Positions 32,347 through 41,822 are shown, numbered from the stretch's first letter. The stretch is DNA of 64,000 bases from Microbacteriaceae bacterium (GCA_025352325.1 JANXTR010000028.1:1-64000); one strand, 5' to 3'. Program-made: numbers and translations. The notes: generated by a model from the sequence alone, not told the origin.

Positions 32347-32407
32347 GTCGGCGCTGGCGTGACGGCGAAGGCCAGAAATGGCCTTCGCTCGTAGCTCCAG
32401 CGCGCTA
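32347..32407. repeat. REP-like 61-bp hairpin element, copy 2
   Basis: The perfect inner stem GCGAAGGCCA-GAAA-TGGCCTTCGC is nested in GCGCTGG/CCAGCGC. It matches the element at 12197-12257 at 55 of 61 positions. Its last three bases again form the TAG stop of the minus-strand gene, here the aspartyl-tRNA synthetase. It separates convergent transcription units. Confidence 0.88.
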
Positions 32408-33724
32408 CGGCGTCAGTCTGTTCGGCCCCCGGAACAGGTAGGTGACCTCGCGGATCGACGGCTGGTGCAGCAGCAGCATGAGCACGCGCGACAGGCCCAT
32501 ACCGAATCCGCCGTGCGGCGGTACGCCGTAGCGGAAGAAGTCGAGGTAGAACTCGAGCTCCTCCGGGTCGACGCCCTTGCTCTTCGCCTGTGCGACGAGG
32601 ATGTCGATGCGGTGCTCGCGCTGGGCGCCGGTCGAGATCTCGGTGCCGTTGAAGATCAGGTCGTAGCTGTTGGTGAGGGTCTCGTCGCCCTCGTGACGCA
32701 TGTGGTAGAACGGCCGGATGCTCGAGGAGTAGTCGGTCAGGAAGACGAACTCGTGGCCGAACTCCTCCTTCACGTACGCCGCGATCTGGCGCTCTCCCTC
32801 GGGGTCCATGTCGTCGTCGGCGCGCGGAACGGTGTAGCCGCGTGATGCCACGATCTGCTTCGCCTCAGCGAGCGGGATGCGCGGGAACGGCACGGTAGGC
32901 ACGGTCACCTCGAGCCCGAACAGGGCCTCGATCTCGGCACCGTGCTTTTCCTTGATGGCGGTGAAGCCCGCGACGAGCAGCTGCTCGTGCATCTGCATGA
33001 CGTCCTCGGCCGAGGTGACCCAGCTGATCTCCGCGTCGACCGAGATGAACTCGGTGGCGTGCCGCGAGGTGAACGACGGGTCGGCGCGGAACGCCGGCGC
33101 GACCTCGAAGACCTTGCCGAACCCGGCGGGCTGGGCCATCTGCTTGAAGAACTGCGGGCTCTGCGCGAGGTACGCCTTGCCTTCGAAGTAGCCGACCTCG
33201 AACAGCTCGGCGCGTGACTCGGACGCCGAGGCCATGAGCTTCGGAGTGTGAATCTCGATGTAGTCGTGCTCAACCCACCAGGTGCGCAGCGCGTGCAGGA
33301 AGGTGGTCTGCACGCGGAAGATCAGGTTCTGCTCGGGGCGACGCAGGTCGAGGAAGCGCCAGTCGAGGCGCTTGTCGACGCTGGAGTCCTCGGCGATGGG
33401 CATGTCGAGGGCGAGAGCCGCGACGTCGAGGTCGCCGATCTTGACCTCGAGCCCTCCGAGTTTGACCCGCTCATCGTGCTTCAACTCGCCCGTCACCGTG
33501 AGGAACGTGCCGGTCGTCAGCGACGAGATCGTGGCGGCCACGGCATCCGGCTCGCTGCCTTCTTCGACGTCGGTGCGGGGGTGCACGAGCTGCACTGCGC
33601 CGGACTCGTCTCGGAGCACGATGAACTGCACCTTCTTCTGGTCGCGCACCGTATCGACCCAGCCGGACACCGAGATCGGTCCATCGGAGGCGGCGGCGAG
33701 GTTCTTGAGGAGGGTGCGAGTCAC
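32405..33724 (-). CDS. aspS: Aspartyl-tRNA synthetase, archaeal/eukaryal type
   Basis: Class II synthetase charging tRNA-Asp, 439 residues. After an N-terminal OB fold (VSGWVDTVRDQKKVQFIVLRD) come class II motif 2 (FEVAPAFRADPSFTSRHATEF) and motif 3 (GGFGMGLSRVLMLLL). Bacterial AspRS is about 590 residues because of an inserted GAD domain; that insertion is absent and the length matches the archaeal type, which in bacteria is often non-discriminating and also charges tRNA-Asn. GTG at 33724 is the start. Its stop lies inside the REP-like element. Confidence 0.94.
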   Translation of the reverse strand: MTRTLLKNLAAASDGPISVSGWVDTVRDQKKVQFIVLRDESGAVQLVHPRTDVEEGSEPDAVAATISSLTTGTFLTVTGELKHDERVKLGGLEVKIGDLDVAALALDMPIAEDSSVDKRLDWRFLDLRRPEQNLIFRVQTTFLHALRTWWVEHDYIEIHTPKLMASASESRAELFEVGYFEGKAYLAQSPQFFKQMAQPAGFGKVFEVAPAFRADPSFTSRHATEFISVDAEISWVTSAEDVMQMHEQLLVAGFTAIKEKHGAEIEALFGLEVTVPTVPFPRIPLAEAKQIVASRGYTVPRADDDMDPEGERQIAAYVKEEFGHEFVFLTDYSSSIRPFYHMRHEGDETLTNSYDLIFNGTEISTGAQREHRIDILVAQAKSKGVDPEELEFYLDFFRYGVPPHGGFGMGLSRVLMLLLHQPSIREVTYLFRGPNRLTP

Positions 33725-33795
33725 GGTGGCTAAGTCTACCGGCCGCGCTTCCCCGGCCCGGCGGGCTCCGAGGCTCGCAACCGTAGACTTCTGAG

Positions 33796-34449
33796 GTGCC
33801 TGCGGATCTGATCCATCTGGTGCGCCACGGCGAGGTCTTCAACCCGAGTGGCGTGCTCTATGGGCGTCTGCCCGAGTTCCATCTGAGCGAGCGCGGGCGA
33901 CAAATGGCGCAGCTCGCCGCCGACTCGCTGACGGGTCGCCCGATCGTCTCGGTGACCGCGAGTCCGCTCACCCGCACGCGGGAGAGCGCCCAGCCGTGGC
34001 TCGAGCGCTTCGACCTCGAGCTGGGCATCGACGAGCGGCTGATCGAACCGGCCAACGCCTTCGAGGGCACCAACATCCGGGCATCGCTGAAGCGCAACCC
34101 GCTGCTGCTGCGCCGACTCTGGAACCCGTGGAGGCCATCCTGGGGCGAGCTGTTCGTCTCGATCGCGGCACGGATGATGGCGGCCGTCGTCGCCGCGCAC
34201 GACTCCGTCGAGAGCGGCGAGGTCGTGCTCGTCAGCCATCAGCTGCCGATCTGGATGGTGGCGCGTACGGTACAGGGCAAACCGCTCGCCACGGATCCGC
34301 GGCACCGTCGCTGCACGCTCTCGAGCATCACGACACTCGCGTGGGACCCGGCCGCCGGCCTGGGCAGGGTAGGCGCTTTCTCCGAGGTCGACTATCAGGA
34401 ACCTGCGGCAGCATTACTGTCACAGTCCATCGATCTGGGAGCCGTGTGA
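33796..34449 (+). CDS. Histidine phosphatase family protein
   Basis: Phosphoglycerate-mutase-like phosphatase of 217 residues. The catalytic RHG motif is at the N-terminus (LVRHGEV), the second Arg in ASPLTRTRESA and the second catalytic His in LVSHQLPIW. GTG at 33796 starts the protein. Its stop overlaps the GTG of the ResA-like thioredoxin gene, so it opens the cytochrome c maturation operon. A position before the cytochrome c genes is common in actinobacteria, but the substrate is unknown. Confidence 0.9.
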   Translation: MPADLIHLVRHGEVFNPSGVLYGRLPEFHLSERGRQMAQLAADSLTGRPIVSVTASPLTRTRESAQPWLERFDLELGIDERLIEPANAFEGTNIRASLKRNPLLLRRLWNPWRPSWGELFVSIAARMMAAVVAAHDSVESGEVVLVSHQLPIWMVARTVQGKPLATDPRHRRCTLSSITTLAWDPAAGLGRVGAFSEVDYQEPAAALLSQSIDLGAV

Positions 34450-35045
34450 GAGCCCGTACCGCCGTCGCGCTGATCGCGGTCGCCGCCTCCCTGATGCTCG
34501 CCGGCTGCACCTCCAACGACGGCCTGGCGAACTCATACAACTCGACCGGCGACACCGGCAACTACGTGTCGACCGACGGCGCTACGAAGACGATCGCGTC
34601 GGCCGATCGCGGCGCGGCCGTGAGCTGGTCGGGCACGACGGATGCCGGCTCGAAGGTCTCGAGCGCTGACTACTCGGGCAAGGTGATGGTGCTCAACTTC
34701 TGGTACGCGAGCTGCCCGCCCTGCCGCCTGGAGGCGAAGGATCTCGAGAAGCTCAACCAGAAGTACTCGACCGAGGGCGTGGTCTTCCTCGGCGTCAACG
34801 TCTCGGACAGCGGTTCGACCGCCCTGAGCTTCGAGCAGAGCCACGGCGTCACATACCCCTCGATCCTCGACGCCGATCAGGGCGCCGTGAAGCTGGCCTT
34901 CACCGGCAAGGTCGCACCCAACGCGGTGCCGACCACGCTGATCATCGACGGCAAGGGCCGGGTGGCGGCGCGCTTCAGCGGGCTCATCACCAGCCCATCG
35001 CTGGTCGGGCAGATCATCGAATCGACGCAGGCGGAGAAATCCTGA
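34446..35045 (+). CDS. ResA/TlpA-like thiol-disulfide lipoprotein
   Basis: Extracytoplasmic thioredoxin of 199 residues that should keep apocytochrome c haem-binding cysteines reduced. A signal with lipobox LAGC near residue 21 anchors it outside the membrane. The active site WYASCPPCRLE gives CPPC, and the cis-Pro lies in NAVPTTLIID. GTG at 34446 overlaps the preceding stop by four bases. It is followed by CcdA, ResB and CcsB genes, completing a system II cytochrome c maturation set. Confidence 0.92.
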   Translation: MRARTAVALIAVAASLMLAGCTSNDGLANSYNSTGDTGNYVSTDGATKTIASADRGAAVSWSGTTDAGSKVSSADYSGKVMVLNFWYASCPPCRLEAKDLEKLNQKYSTEGVVFLGVNVSDSGSTALSFEQSHGVTYPSILDADQGAVKLAFTGKVAPNAVPTTLIIDGKGRVAARFSGLITSPSLVGQIIESTQAEKS

Positions 35046-35067
35046 TGCACGCCTCGGCAGGCGCCGC

Positions 35068-35799
35068 GTGAACCCCGGCGCTGTCGTGCTGAGCGGAGGC
35101 CTCTGGTTCGCCGTGCCGATCGCGATCGCCGCCGGGCTGCTCTCGTTCCTCTCGCCCTGCGTTCTCCCGCTCGTGCCCGGCTACCTCGGCTACGTGAGTG
35201 GGGTGACGAGCGGGCGCGAGCGCACCCGCGGTCGGATGCTTCTTGGCGTCGCCCTCTTCATCGCCGGGTTCTCGGCGGTGTTCCTCGCTGTCTCGCTACT
35301 GGTCGGCACGGTCGGGATGTTCGTCACCGAGTACACCGACGTCATCCTGCGGATCGCGGGCGTCATCGTGATCCTGATGGGCATCGTGTTCATCGGTCAG
35401 GTCAGCTTCCTGCAGCGGACCATCAAACCCGGATGGCAGCCCCGCACCGGTCTGATCGGCGCCCCGCTGCTCGGCATCGTCTTCGCCGTTGGCTGGACCC
35501 CGTGCGTCGGGCCGACCCTCGTCGCGGTGCAGTCGATGGTGCTCGACCAGGGGAATCTGGGGCGGGCGCTCATCGTCGGCCTCGCCTACTGCATCGGCCT
35601 CGGCATCCCGTTCCTGCTGGTCGCGATCGGCTTCGGCTGGGTCGGCGGCTCGGTCGCCTGGGTCAAGCGCCACATCCGCGTCATCAATATCGCGGGCGGC
35701 GTCCTTCTGATCATCATCGGCGTGCTGATGGTCTCGGGTGTCTGGCGGGCATTCATCACGGCGTTCGGAGCGGGCCTTGGCATCGCGAACCCGCTCTGA
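35068..35799 (+). CDS. ccdA: Cytochrome c biogenesis protein CcdA
   Basis: Six-span membrane protein of 243 residues that passes electrons from cytoplasmic thioredoxin to ResA outside. The two redox cysteines are in SPCVLPLVPGYLGYVSG near the N-terminus and GWTPCVGP in the middle, each at a membrane helix. The start is GTG at 35068, 22 bases after the ResA stop. The end of the gene overlaps the likely ResB start. Confidence 0.95.
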   Translation: MNPGAVVLSGGLWFAVPIAIAAGLLSFLSPCVLPLVPGYLGYVSGVTSGRERTRGRMLLGVALFIAGFSAVFLAVSLLVGTVGMFVTEYTDVILRIAGVIVILMGIVFIGQVSFLQRTIKPGWQPRTGLIGAPLLGIVFAVGWTPCVGPTLVAVQSMVLDQGNLGRALIVGLAYCIGLGIPFLLVAIGFGWVGGSVAWVKRHIRVINIAGGVLLIIIGVLMVSGVWRAFITAFGAGLGIANPL

Positions 35800-37546
35800 C
35801 TCTGGATCGTCGAACGTCGACGCTGAGAGCGCCGACGGCACGAGTTTGCGCTCCGACCCGCTGCGGCCGTCCGACCACATCGACTCGGTCGAGCAGCCGG
35901 TTGACGAGTCGATCGCGCAGCCGAAGCTCGGCCCCCTCGGCTACGTGCGCTTCTTCTGGCGGCAGCTCACGAGCATGCGCACGGCGCTCGTGCTGCTGCT
36001 GCTGCTCGCGGTCGGCGCGGTGCCCGGCTCGCTGGTGCCGCAGCGCAGCTCGGACCCCAACGGCGTCATCCAGTACCAGCAGCAGAATCCCGACACCTTC
36101 AAGGTGCTCGACGCGCTCGGACTGTTCAGCACCTTCACCTCGCCGTGGTTCTCGGCCATCTACCTGCTGCTGTTCGTCTCGCTCGTCGGCTGCATCATCC
36201 CGCGGCTCAAGCACCACCTCGACGCCCTGCGCGCGAAGCCGCCGAAGACGCCGGCGCGGCTCGAGCGGCTTGTCGGGTTCACCTCCACGACGACCACGAC
36301 GGATGCCGCGGCCGCGATCGACGACGCCCGGTCCCTGCTGCGCCGCCAGGGCTACCGCGTCGCGCGCTACGACACGGCCGGCCGCGGCACCTTAGGAGCC
36401 GGGGCCAGCCTCTCGGTCTCGGCGGAGCGCGGCTACCTGCGCGAGACCGGCAACCTGATCTTCCACATCGCGCTCGTCGGGATGCTGCTGACCGTCGGCA
36501 TCTTCGGCAGCTTCGGCTACACCGGCCAGCGCATCCTGGTGCAGAACGAGGCGTTCACGAACGCGCTCACCGACTACGACTCCTACAACCCGGGTCGGTT
36601 CGCCGACGAGAACTCGCTCGAGCCGTTCCAGTTGCGCCTCGACACCTTCGTGCCTAAGTACCTGTTCCAGGACGGCGTGTGGGAGCCCGAGAACTTCGAC
36701 GCGAACCTCAGCACGCGCGTGCCCGGCGGCAGTTGGACGAAGCAGACGCTCAAGGTCAACTCGCCGCTGGCCATCGGCGACACCCAGGTCTACCTCCTCG
36801 GCAACGGTTTCGCGCCCGTCGTCACGGTGCGCGACCCGAGCGGGAAGGAGGTCTTCAGCGGGGCCGTCCCCTTCATCTCGCAGGATGCCAACCTCACCAG
36901 CTCCGGCGTCATCAAAGTGCCGGACGGGTTGAGCAAGCAGGTCGCGTTCCAGGGCTTCTTCTGCCCGACCCCAGTGGCCACCTCGGCCAGCTGCACCTCG
37001 CTCTCGCCCTACCTCACCGACCCGAGCAAGGCGGTGCTGCAGCTCTCGGTGTTCACCGGCAACCTCGGTCTTGACAGGGGTGTCGCGGTCAACGCCTACT
37101 CGCTCAACGAGGACGGCCTGACCAAGATCGCCGGATTCAAAACCCCGGTCGCCGGACTCCAACTCACGAAGGGGCAGCGCGTCGATCTGCCGAACAAGCT
37201 GGGATCGATCGAGTTCACAGGCATCCAGCGCTTCGTGAGCGTCGACATCCATCACGACCCGACTCCGGCCTTCGCCCTGCTGTTCGCGATGCTGATCCTT
37301 GGTGGACTGCTGCTGAGCCTGTTCGTTCCGCGCCGGCGGGTGTGGATCAAGGCGCTCCCCGGTGTCGACGGCGGCCTGACCCGTGTCGAGTACGCCGGGC
37401 TCGCCCGCGGCGAGGACCCGACGCTGGAGCGCGCGGTGGCCGAGCTGGCCGCGCGTCATGGGCAGTACCTCGACGGGCTGCCCCCGGAATCCGCCGACTC
37501 TGACCCGGACGACCACGCACGAGCCGAACGTAGGATAACAACGTGA
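35777..37546 (+). CDS. resB: Cytochrome c biogenesis protein ResB
   Basis: Large membrane protein of about 589 residues, half of the system II haem lyase with CcsB. Features: an acidic cytoplasmic lead, a first helix MRTALVLLLLLAVGAVPGSLVPQ, further helices near the middle, a long extracytoplasmic domain and a last helix before FVPRRRVWIK. The start is uncertain: TTG at 35777 has GGAG six bases upstream and overlaps ccdA by 23 bases, while GTG at 35738 is possible but lacks a binding site. Its stop overlaps the CcsB gene start (GTGA). Confidence 0.9.
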   Translation: MASRTRSDSGSSNVDAESADGTSLRSDPLRPSDHIDSVEQPVDESIAQPKLGPLGYVRFFWRQLTSMRTALVLLLLLAVGAVPGSLVPQRSSDPNGVIQYQQQNPDTFKVLDALGLFSTFTSPWFSAIYLLLFVSLVGCIIPRLKHHLDALRAKPPKTPARLERLVGFTSTTTTTDAAAAIDDARSLLRRQGYRVARYDTAGRGTLGAGASLSVSAERGYLRETGNLIFHIALVGMLLTVGIFGSFGYTGQRILVQNEAFTNALTDYDSYNPGRFADENSLEPFQLRLDTFVPKYLFQDGVWEPENFDANLSTRVPGGSWTKQTLKVNSPLAIGDTQVYLLGNGFAPVVTVRDPSGKEVFSGAVPFISQDANLTSSGVIKVPDGLSKQVAFQGFFCPTPVATSASCTSLSPYLTDPSKAVLQLSVFTGNLGLDRGVAVNAYSLNEDGLTKIAGFKTPVAGLQLTKGQRVDLPNKLGSIEFTGIQRFVSVDIHHDPTPAFALLFAMLILGGLLLSLFVPRRRVWIKALPGVDGGLTRVEYAGLARGEDPTLERAVAELAARHGQYLDGLPPESADSDPDDHARAERRITT

Positions 37547-38517
37547 CCGCAACCACTCTCGCCGCGTACTCTGTCGCCGCCATCTACTCGGCGATCGTCG
37601 TCTACGTGTTCGCGTTCATCGCCTTCGCCCTCGACCTGAGCAAGCGCTCGGCGATCGCGCAAGCCGCGCAGGTCTCGACCGGGTCGACCGCCGCGGCATC
37701 CGCCGGCTCCACCGTTGTTCTCGAGAAGACCACGACTGCGGCCCCGAGTGTGCGCGGCCGGTCGAGCCGTTACCAGCGCACCGCCTACGCGCTCGTCATC
37801 GTCGGCTGGGTCGTGCACCTGACCGCGCTCGTCCTCCGCGGGCTCGCGGCCGGGCGCGTGCCGTGGGCCGACCTCTACGAGTTCGCCATGACCGGCACGG
37901 CGATCATGATCGGCGTCTTCATCTTCATCCAGCTCTGGCGCGACGTGAAGTTCCTCGGGGCGTACATCACCGGTATCGTCGTGCTGCTCCTCGGGCTGGC
38001 GAGCGTGAACTTTTACGTCGCCGTCGGGCCGTTGAATCCGGCCCTCCAGTCGTACTGGCTCGTCATCCACGTCTTCGTGGCGACGCTCGGCACCGGCTTC
38101 TTCGCAATCGGCGGTGGGCTCTCGATCGCCCAGCTCCTGCAGGCCCGGCGCGAGGCCGGCGGTCTCAAGCGGGTCCCGCTGCTCGCCACCTTCCCGAGCT
38201 CCGAGGTGCTCGAGAACATCGCGTACAGGGTCATCGTGATCGGCTTCGCGTTCTGGACCTTCACCCTCATGGCCGGTGCCATCTGGGCCGAGCGCGCCTG
38301 GGGTCGCTACTGGGGCTGGGACACCAAGGAGGTCTGGACCTTCATCATCTGGGTCACCTTCGCTGGCTACATCCACGCTCGGGCGACCCGGGGATGGCGC
38401 GGCTCACGTTCCGCCTGGCTCGCGATCATCGGCTTCACCGCGGTGATGTTCAACTTCACCGTCGTCAACCTGTTCTTCAAGGGACTGCACGCGTATACCG
38501 GTCTGCCGGTCGGCTAG
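37543..38517 (+). CDS. ccsB: Cytochrome c biogenesis protein CcsB
   Basis: Haem-handling membrane protein of 324 residues, partner of ResB. The WWD-type motif reads WGRYWGWDTKEVWTFIIW, the haem-presenting loop, and conserved His residues lie in VVHLTAL and VIHVFVATLG. A variable Ala/Ser/Thr-rich cytoplasmic loop follows the first helix. GTG at 37543 overlaps the ResB stop. With ResA, CcdA and ResB it forms a complete operon that attaches haem to apocytochrome c outside the membrane. Confidence 0.95.
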   Translation: MTATTLAAYSVAAIYSAIVVYVFAFIAFALDLSKRSAIAQAAQVSTGSTAAASAGSTVVLEKTTTAAPSVRGRSSRYQRTAYALVIVGWVVHLTALVLRGLAAGRVPWADLYEFAMTGTAIMIGVFIFIQLWRDVKFLGAYITGIVVLLLGLASVNFYVAVGPLNPALQSYWLVIHVFVATLGTGFFAIGGGLSIAQLLQARREAGGLKRVPLLATFPSSEVLENIAYRVIVIGFAFWTFTLMAGAIWAERAWGRYWGWDTKEVWTFIIWVTFAGYIHARATRGWRGSRSAWLAIIGFTAVMFNFTVVNLFFKGLHAYTGLPVG

Positions 38518-38613
38518 CCGCTCACTGTTGTGCTCCTCGGTCGGAGGCGCGAAAACGACTGATTCCGAAGACTCTGGACCCGCTACGCTGGCGGAATCGA
38601 GAGTCGGGGGTCG

Positions 38614-39657
38614 ATGTCCGCCGTGAGCACCCCGCAGATCGAGCTGAAGGGCCTGCGCAAGACCTTCGGCAGGGTCATCGCCGTCGACGCCGTCGATCTT
38701 GAGATCGGCGACGGCGAGTTTTTCGCGATGCTCGGACCCTCCGGGTCAGGGAAGACGACCGTGCTCCGGATGATCGCCGGCTTCGAGCGGCCGACGAGCG
38801 GCAGCGTCATCCTGGGTGGTGTTGACGAGACCGAGGTCCCCGCCTTCCGGCGCGACGTGAGCACGGTGTTCCAGGACTACGCGCTCTTCCCGCACATGAC
38901 AGTCGGTCAGAACGTGGCGTACGGACTGAAGGTGCGCGGCGTCGGCGGAGCCGAGCGCACCCGCCGCGTCGGCGAGGCTCTCGAGATGGTGCGCCTCGGC
39001 GACCTCGCCGCGCGCAAGCCGGGTGAGCTGTCGGGCGGCCAGCGTCAGCGCGTTGCCCTGGCGCGCGCCCTCGTCACGCGCCCGAGGGTGCTGCTGCTCG
39101 ACGAACCTCTGGGCGCGCTCGACCTCAAGCTGCGCGAGCAGATGCAGCTCGAGCTGAAGGCGATCCAGCGCGAGGTCGGCATCACCTTCCTCTTCGTCAC
39201 CCACGATCAGGATGAGGCGCTCACCCTCTGCGACCGCCTCGCGGTCTTCAACGCCGGTCGCATCGAGCAGGTGGGACCCCCCAGCGAGGTGTACGAGTAC
39301 CCGGCCACGCGCTTCGTCGCGGGCTTCGTCGGTTCGTCGAACGTGATCCCGGCCGCGAGTGCGCAGGCGGTGGTCGGCAGGCCGGGCACCTTCGCGATCC
39401 GGCCGGAGAAGATCCGCGTGCTGGCGGCGGGAGCGACCCCCTCCGCGGGCGAGCTCGGGCTCACCGGCACGGTCGACGAGGTCGTCTACTCCGGAGCGAC
39501 CACGAGGATCGTCGTCGACGCCGCCGGGCTGCAACTCTCGGCGACGGTGCTCAACGACGAGGCGCCAGACGATGTCGCTGCTGCGTCCGCCCTGCGGCGC
39601 GGCGACCCGATCGCCGTCGCCTGGCACGAGAGCGCTCTGCGTCCGCTCGAGGTCTGA
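38614..39657 (+). CDS. Spermidine/putrescine-type ABC transporter ATPase
   Basis: ATPase of 347 residues of the PotA class. Walker A GPSGSGKTT near residue 41, the Q-loop in FQDYALFPHMTV, signature LSGGQRQRVALARAL, Walker B VLLLDEP and the switch His in VTHDQDEAL are all present. The C-terminal 110 residues form a TOBE-like regulatory domain. ATG at 38614. It starts a four-gene operon with its binding protein and two permeases, placed between ccsB and menC. Confidence 0.93.
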   Translation: MSAVSTPQIELKGLRKTFGRVIAVDAVDLEIGDGEFFAMLGPSGSGKTTVLRMIAGFERPTSGSVILGGVDETEVPAFRRDVSTVFQDYALFPHMTVGQNVAYGLKVRGVGGAERTRRVGEALEMVRLGDLAARKPGELSGGQRQRVALARALVTRPRVLLLDEPLGALDLKLREQMQLELKAIQREVGITFLFVTHDQDEALTLCDRLAVFNAGRIEQVGPPSEVYEYPATRFVAGFVGSSNVIPAASAQAVVGRPGTFAIRPEKIRVLAAGATPSAGELGLTGTVDEVVYSGATTRIVVDAAGLQLSATVLNDEAPDDVAAASALRRGDPIAVAWHESALRPLEV

Positions 39658-39710
39658 GCCGCGGTATCCCTCCCCACCCAGAACCACAGCACGCAAACGA
39701 GAGGAACGTC

Positions 39711-40919
39711 ATGACCCGCAGAGTCAAGTTCAGCGCCGCGATCGCGGTGGCCGCCGCGATCGCTGTCACGATCGCCGGCTGTTCGAGCGGTAGCGGAGGC
39801 GGTGGCAGTTCCTCGGCGGCCGACAGCTTGCCCAAGGTCGCCGAGCAGAAGAAGCTGGGCGCCAACGAGAGCACCCTCAACCTCATCGTCTGGGCGGGTT
39901 ACGCCGAGAACGGCTCGAACGACCCGACCGTCGACTGGGTGACCCCCTTCGTGAAGCAGACCGGATGCCAGGTCAACGCGAAGACCGCAGGCACCTCCGA
40001 CGAGATGGTGCAGCTCATGCGCACCGGCCAGTACGACGGGGTTTCCGCCTCGGGCGACGCGACCCTGCGCCTGATCTACGGCGGCGACGTTGCCCCGGTG
40101 AACACCTCGCTCGTGCCCAACTACACGACCATCAGCGACTTCCTCAAGCTCAAGGCCTGGAACTCGGCCGGCGGCAAGATGTACGGGATTCCGCACGGCT
40201 GGGGCGCCAACCTGCTCATGTACAACACGACCGCCGTGACCACCGCCCCCGATTCCTGGTCAGCCGTGTTCGATGACTCGTCCACCTATGCGGGCAAGGT
40301 CACCGCATACGACTCGCCGATCTACATCGCCGACGCTGCGCTCTACCTGAAGACGAAGGATCCCTCGCTCGGCATCAGCGACCCGTACTCGCTCACCGAG
40401 AAGCAGCTCACGGCCGCCGTGGATGTGCTCAAGAAGCAGAATGCGAACGTCGGGGAGTACTGGTCCGACTACACCAAGGCGGTGCAGGCCTTCGAGTCCG
40501 GTACCTCGGTGATCGGCACCACCTGGCAGGTCATCGCGAACCTCATCGCCTCAGACGGCAAGGTAAACGTCAAGACGGTCGTGCCGAAGGAGGGCGTGAC
40601 CGGCTGGTCCGACACCTGGATGATCGCGGCCAAGGCCAAGCATCCGAACTGCATGTATCAGTGGATGAACTGGATCACGTCCGCGAAGGTGAACGCCCAG
40701 GTCGCCGAGTGGTTCGGCGAGGCTCCCGCCCAGACCCTGGCGTGCGCGGAGACCTCCGACCCGGCCTTCTGCAACAGCTATCATGCGACCGACGCGGCCT
40801 ACGCGGCGAACATCCACTACTGGACGACGCCGCAGACGACGTGCGTCGACGGCAGCGGAAAGACCAACTGCACGGCGTACTCCGAGTGGACGACCAAGTG
40901 GCAGCAGATCAAGGGATAG
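39711..40919 (+). CDS. Polyamine-type ABC transporter substrate-binding lipoprotein
   Basis: Extracellular binding protein of 402 residues, PotD-like. The signal ends at lipobox IAGC near residue 24, followed by a Gly/Ser linker. The mature part begins LNLIVWAGYAEN, which matches the start of PotD-type domains, and contains VQLMRTGQYDGVSASGD and the YDSPIYIADA region. AGAGGAACGTC precedes the ATG. The ligand could be spermidine, putrescine or a related amine; the binding-pocket acids cannot be assigned without a structure. Confidence 0.92.
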   Translation: MTRRVKFSAAIAVAAAIAVTIAGCSSGSGGGGSSSAADSLPKVAEQKKLGANESTLNLIVWAGYAENGSNDPTVDWVTPFVKQTGCQVNAKTAGTSDEMVQLMRTGQYDGVSASGDATLRLIYGGDVAPVNTSLVPNYTTISDFLKLKAWNSAGGKMYGIPHGWGANLLMYNTTAVTTAPDSWSAVFDDSSTYAGKVTAYDSPIYIADAALYLKTKDPSLGISDPYSLTEKQLTAAVDVLKKQNANVGEYWSDYTKAVQAFESGTSVIGTTWQVIANLIASDGKVNVKTVVPKEGVTGWSDTWMIAAKAKHPNCMYQWMNWITSAKVNAQVAEWFGEAPAQTLACAETSDPAFCNSYHATDAAYAANIHYWTTPQTTCVDGSGKTNCTAYSEWTTKWQQIKG

Positions 40920-40963
40920 CGAACCGCCCGGTCGCGCCCCGTTCCGTCGCGACGCGGGGGCGG

Positions 40964-41806
40964 GTGTCGGCGTACTTCGCCACCCGCCCCCGCACGCGAC
41001 TAGGCCTCCTGCTCACGCCGCCGCTCCTGTGGCTGGTGGTCGCGTACCTCGGGTCGATCGTGCTGCTGCTGCTCACGGCGTTCTGGACGGTCAACGGCTT
41101 CACCGGGCGAGCCGAGCCGGCCTTCCAGTTCGGCAACCTCGTGGCCGTCGTCACCGATCCGCTGTATCGGGATGTCGCGCTCCGTACACTGCTCGTCGCG
41201 CTCAGCGTGACCGTCATCGATGCGGTTGTCGCCTTCCCGATGGCGTTCTACATGGCCAAGATCGCCTCGCCGCGCAACCGCGCCTTCTTCCTGGTCGCCG
41301 TGACCACCCCGCTCTGGGCCAGCTATCTGGCGAAGGCGTACGCCTGGCGTGTGCTGTTCGAGCCGAACGGCCCGATCGACATCGTCACGGGCGGCCACTC
41401 CCCGGGGTACGGGCTTCCCGCCACGGTCGTCACGCTGGCCTACCTGTGGCTGCCGTACATGGTCATCCCGCTCTACGCGGGCTTCGATCGGGTGCCGGCG
41501 TCGCTGCTCGAGGCGAGCGCGGATCTCGGGGCGTCCACAGGCCGGACCGTGCGATCGGTGGTGCTCCCCTTGGTGTTCCCGGCGATCGCCGCCGGATCGA
41601 TCTTCACCTTCTCGCTGAGCTTCGGCGACTACATCGCGGTCACGATCGTGGGGGGCAAGACACAGCTGCTGGCCAACCTGATCTACGGTCAGCTGGTCAC
41701 CGCCAACAACCAGCCGCTCGCGGCGGCGCTGTCGATCGTGCCGCTGCTGGCGGTCATCCTGTACCTACTCGCGATGCGACGGACCGGCGCATTGGAGAAC
41801 GTCTGA
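40964..41806 (+). CDS. Polyamine-type ABC transporter permease, PotB-like
   Basis: Membrane permease of 280 residues with six hydrophobic segments and an EAA loop (LEASADLGASTGRTVRSVVLPLVFPAI). The GTG at 40964 gives a short basic lead before the first helix and has GGGGGCGG in front. The long frame that begins inside the binding-protein gene is a shadow. It is the PotB-like half of the importer, followed 16 bases later by the PotC-like partner. Confidence 0.9.
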   Translation: MSAYFATRPRTRLGLLLTPPLLWLVVAYLGSIVLLLLTAFWTVNGFTGRAEPAFQFGNLVAVVTDPLYRDVALRTLLVALSVTVIDAVVAFPMAFYMAKIASPRNRAFFLVAVTTPLWASYLAKAYAWRVLFEPNGPIDIVTGGHSPGYGLPATVVTLAYLWLPYMVIPLYAGFDRVPASLLEASADLGASTGRTVRSVVLPLVFPAIAAGSIFTFSLSFGDYIAVTIVGGKTQLLANLIYGQLVTANNQPLAAALSIVPLLAVILYLLAMRRTGALENV

Positions 41807-41822
41807 TGGGCACGGTCGCCTG

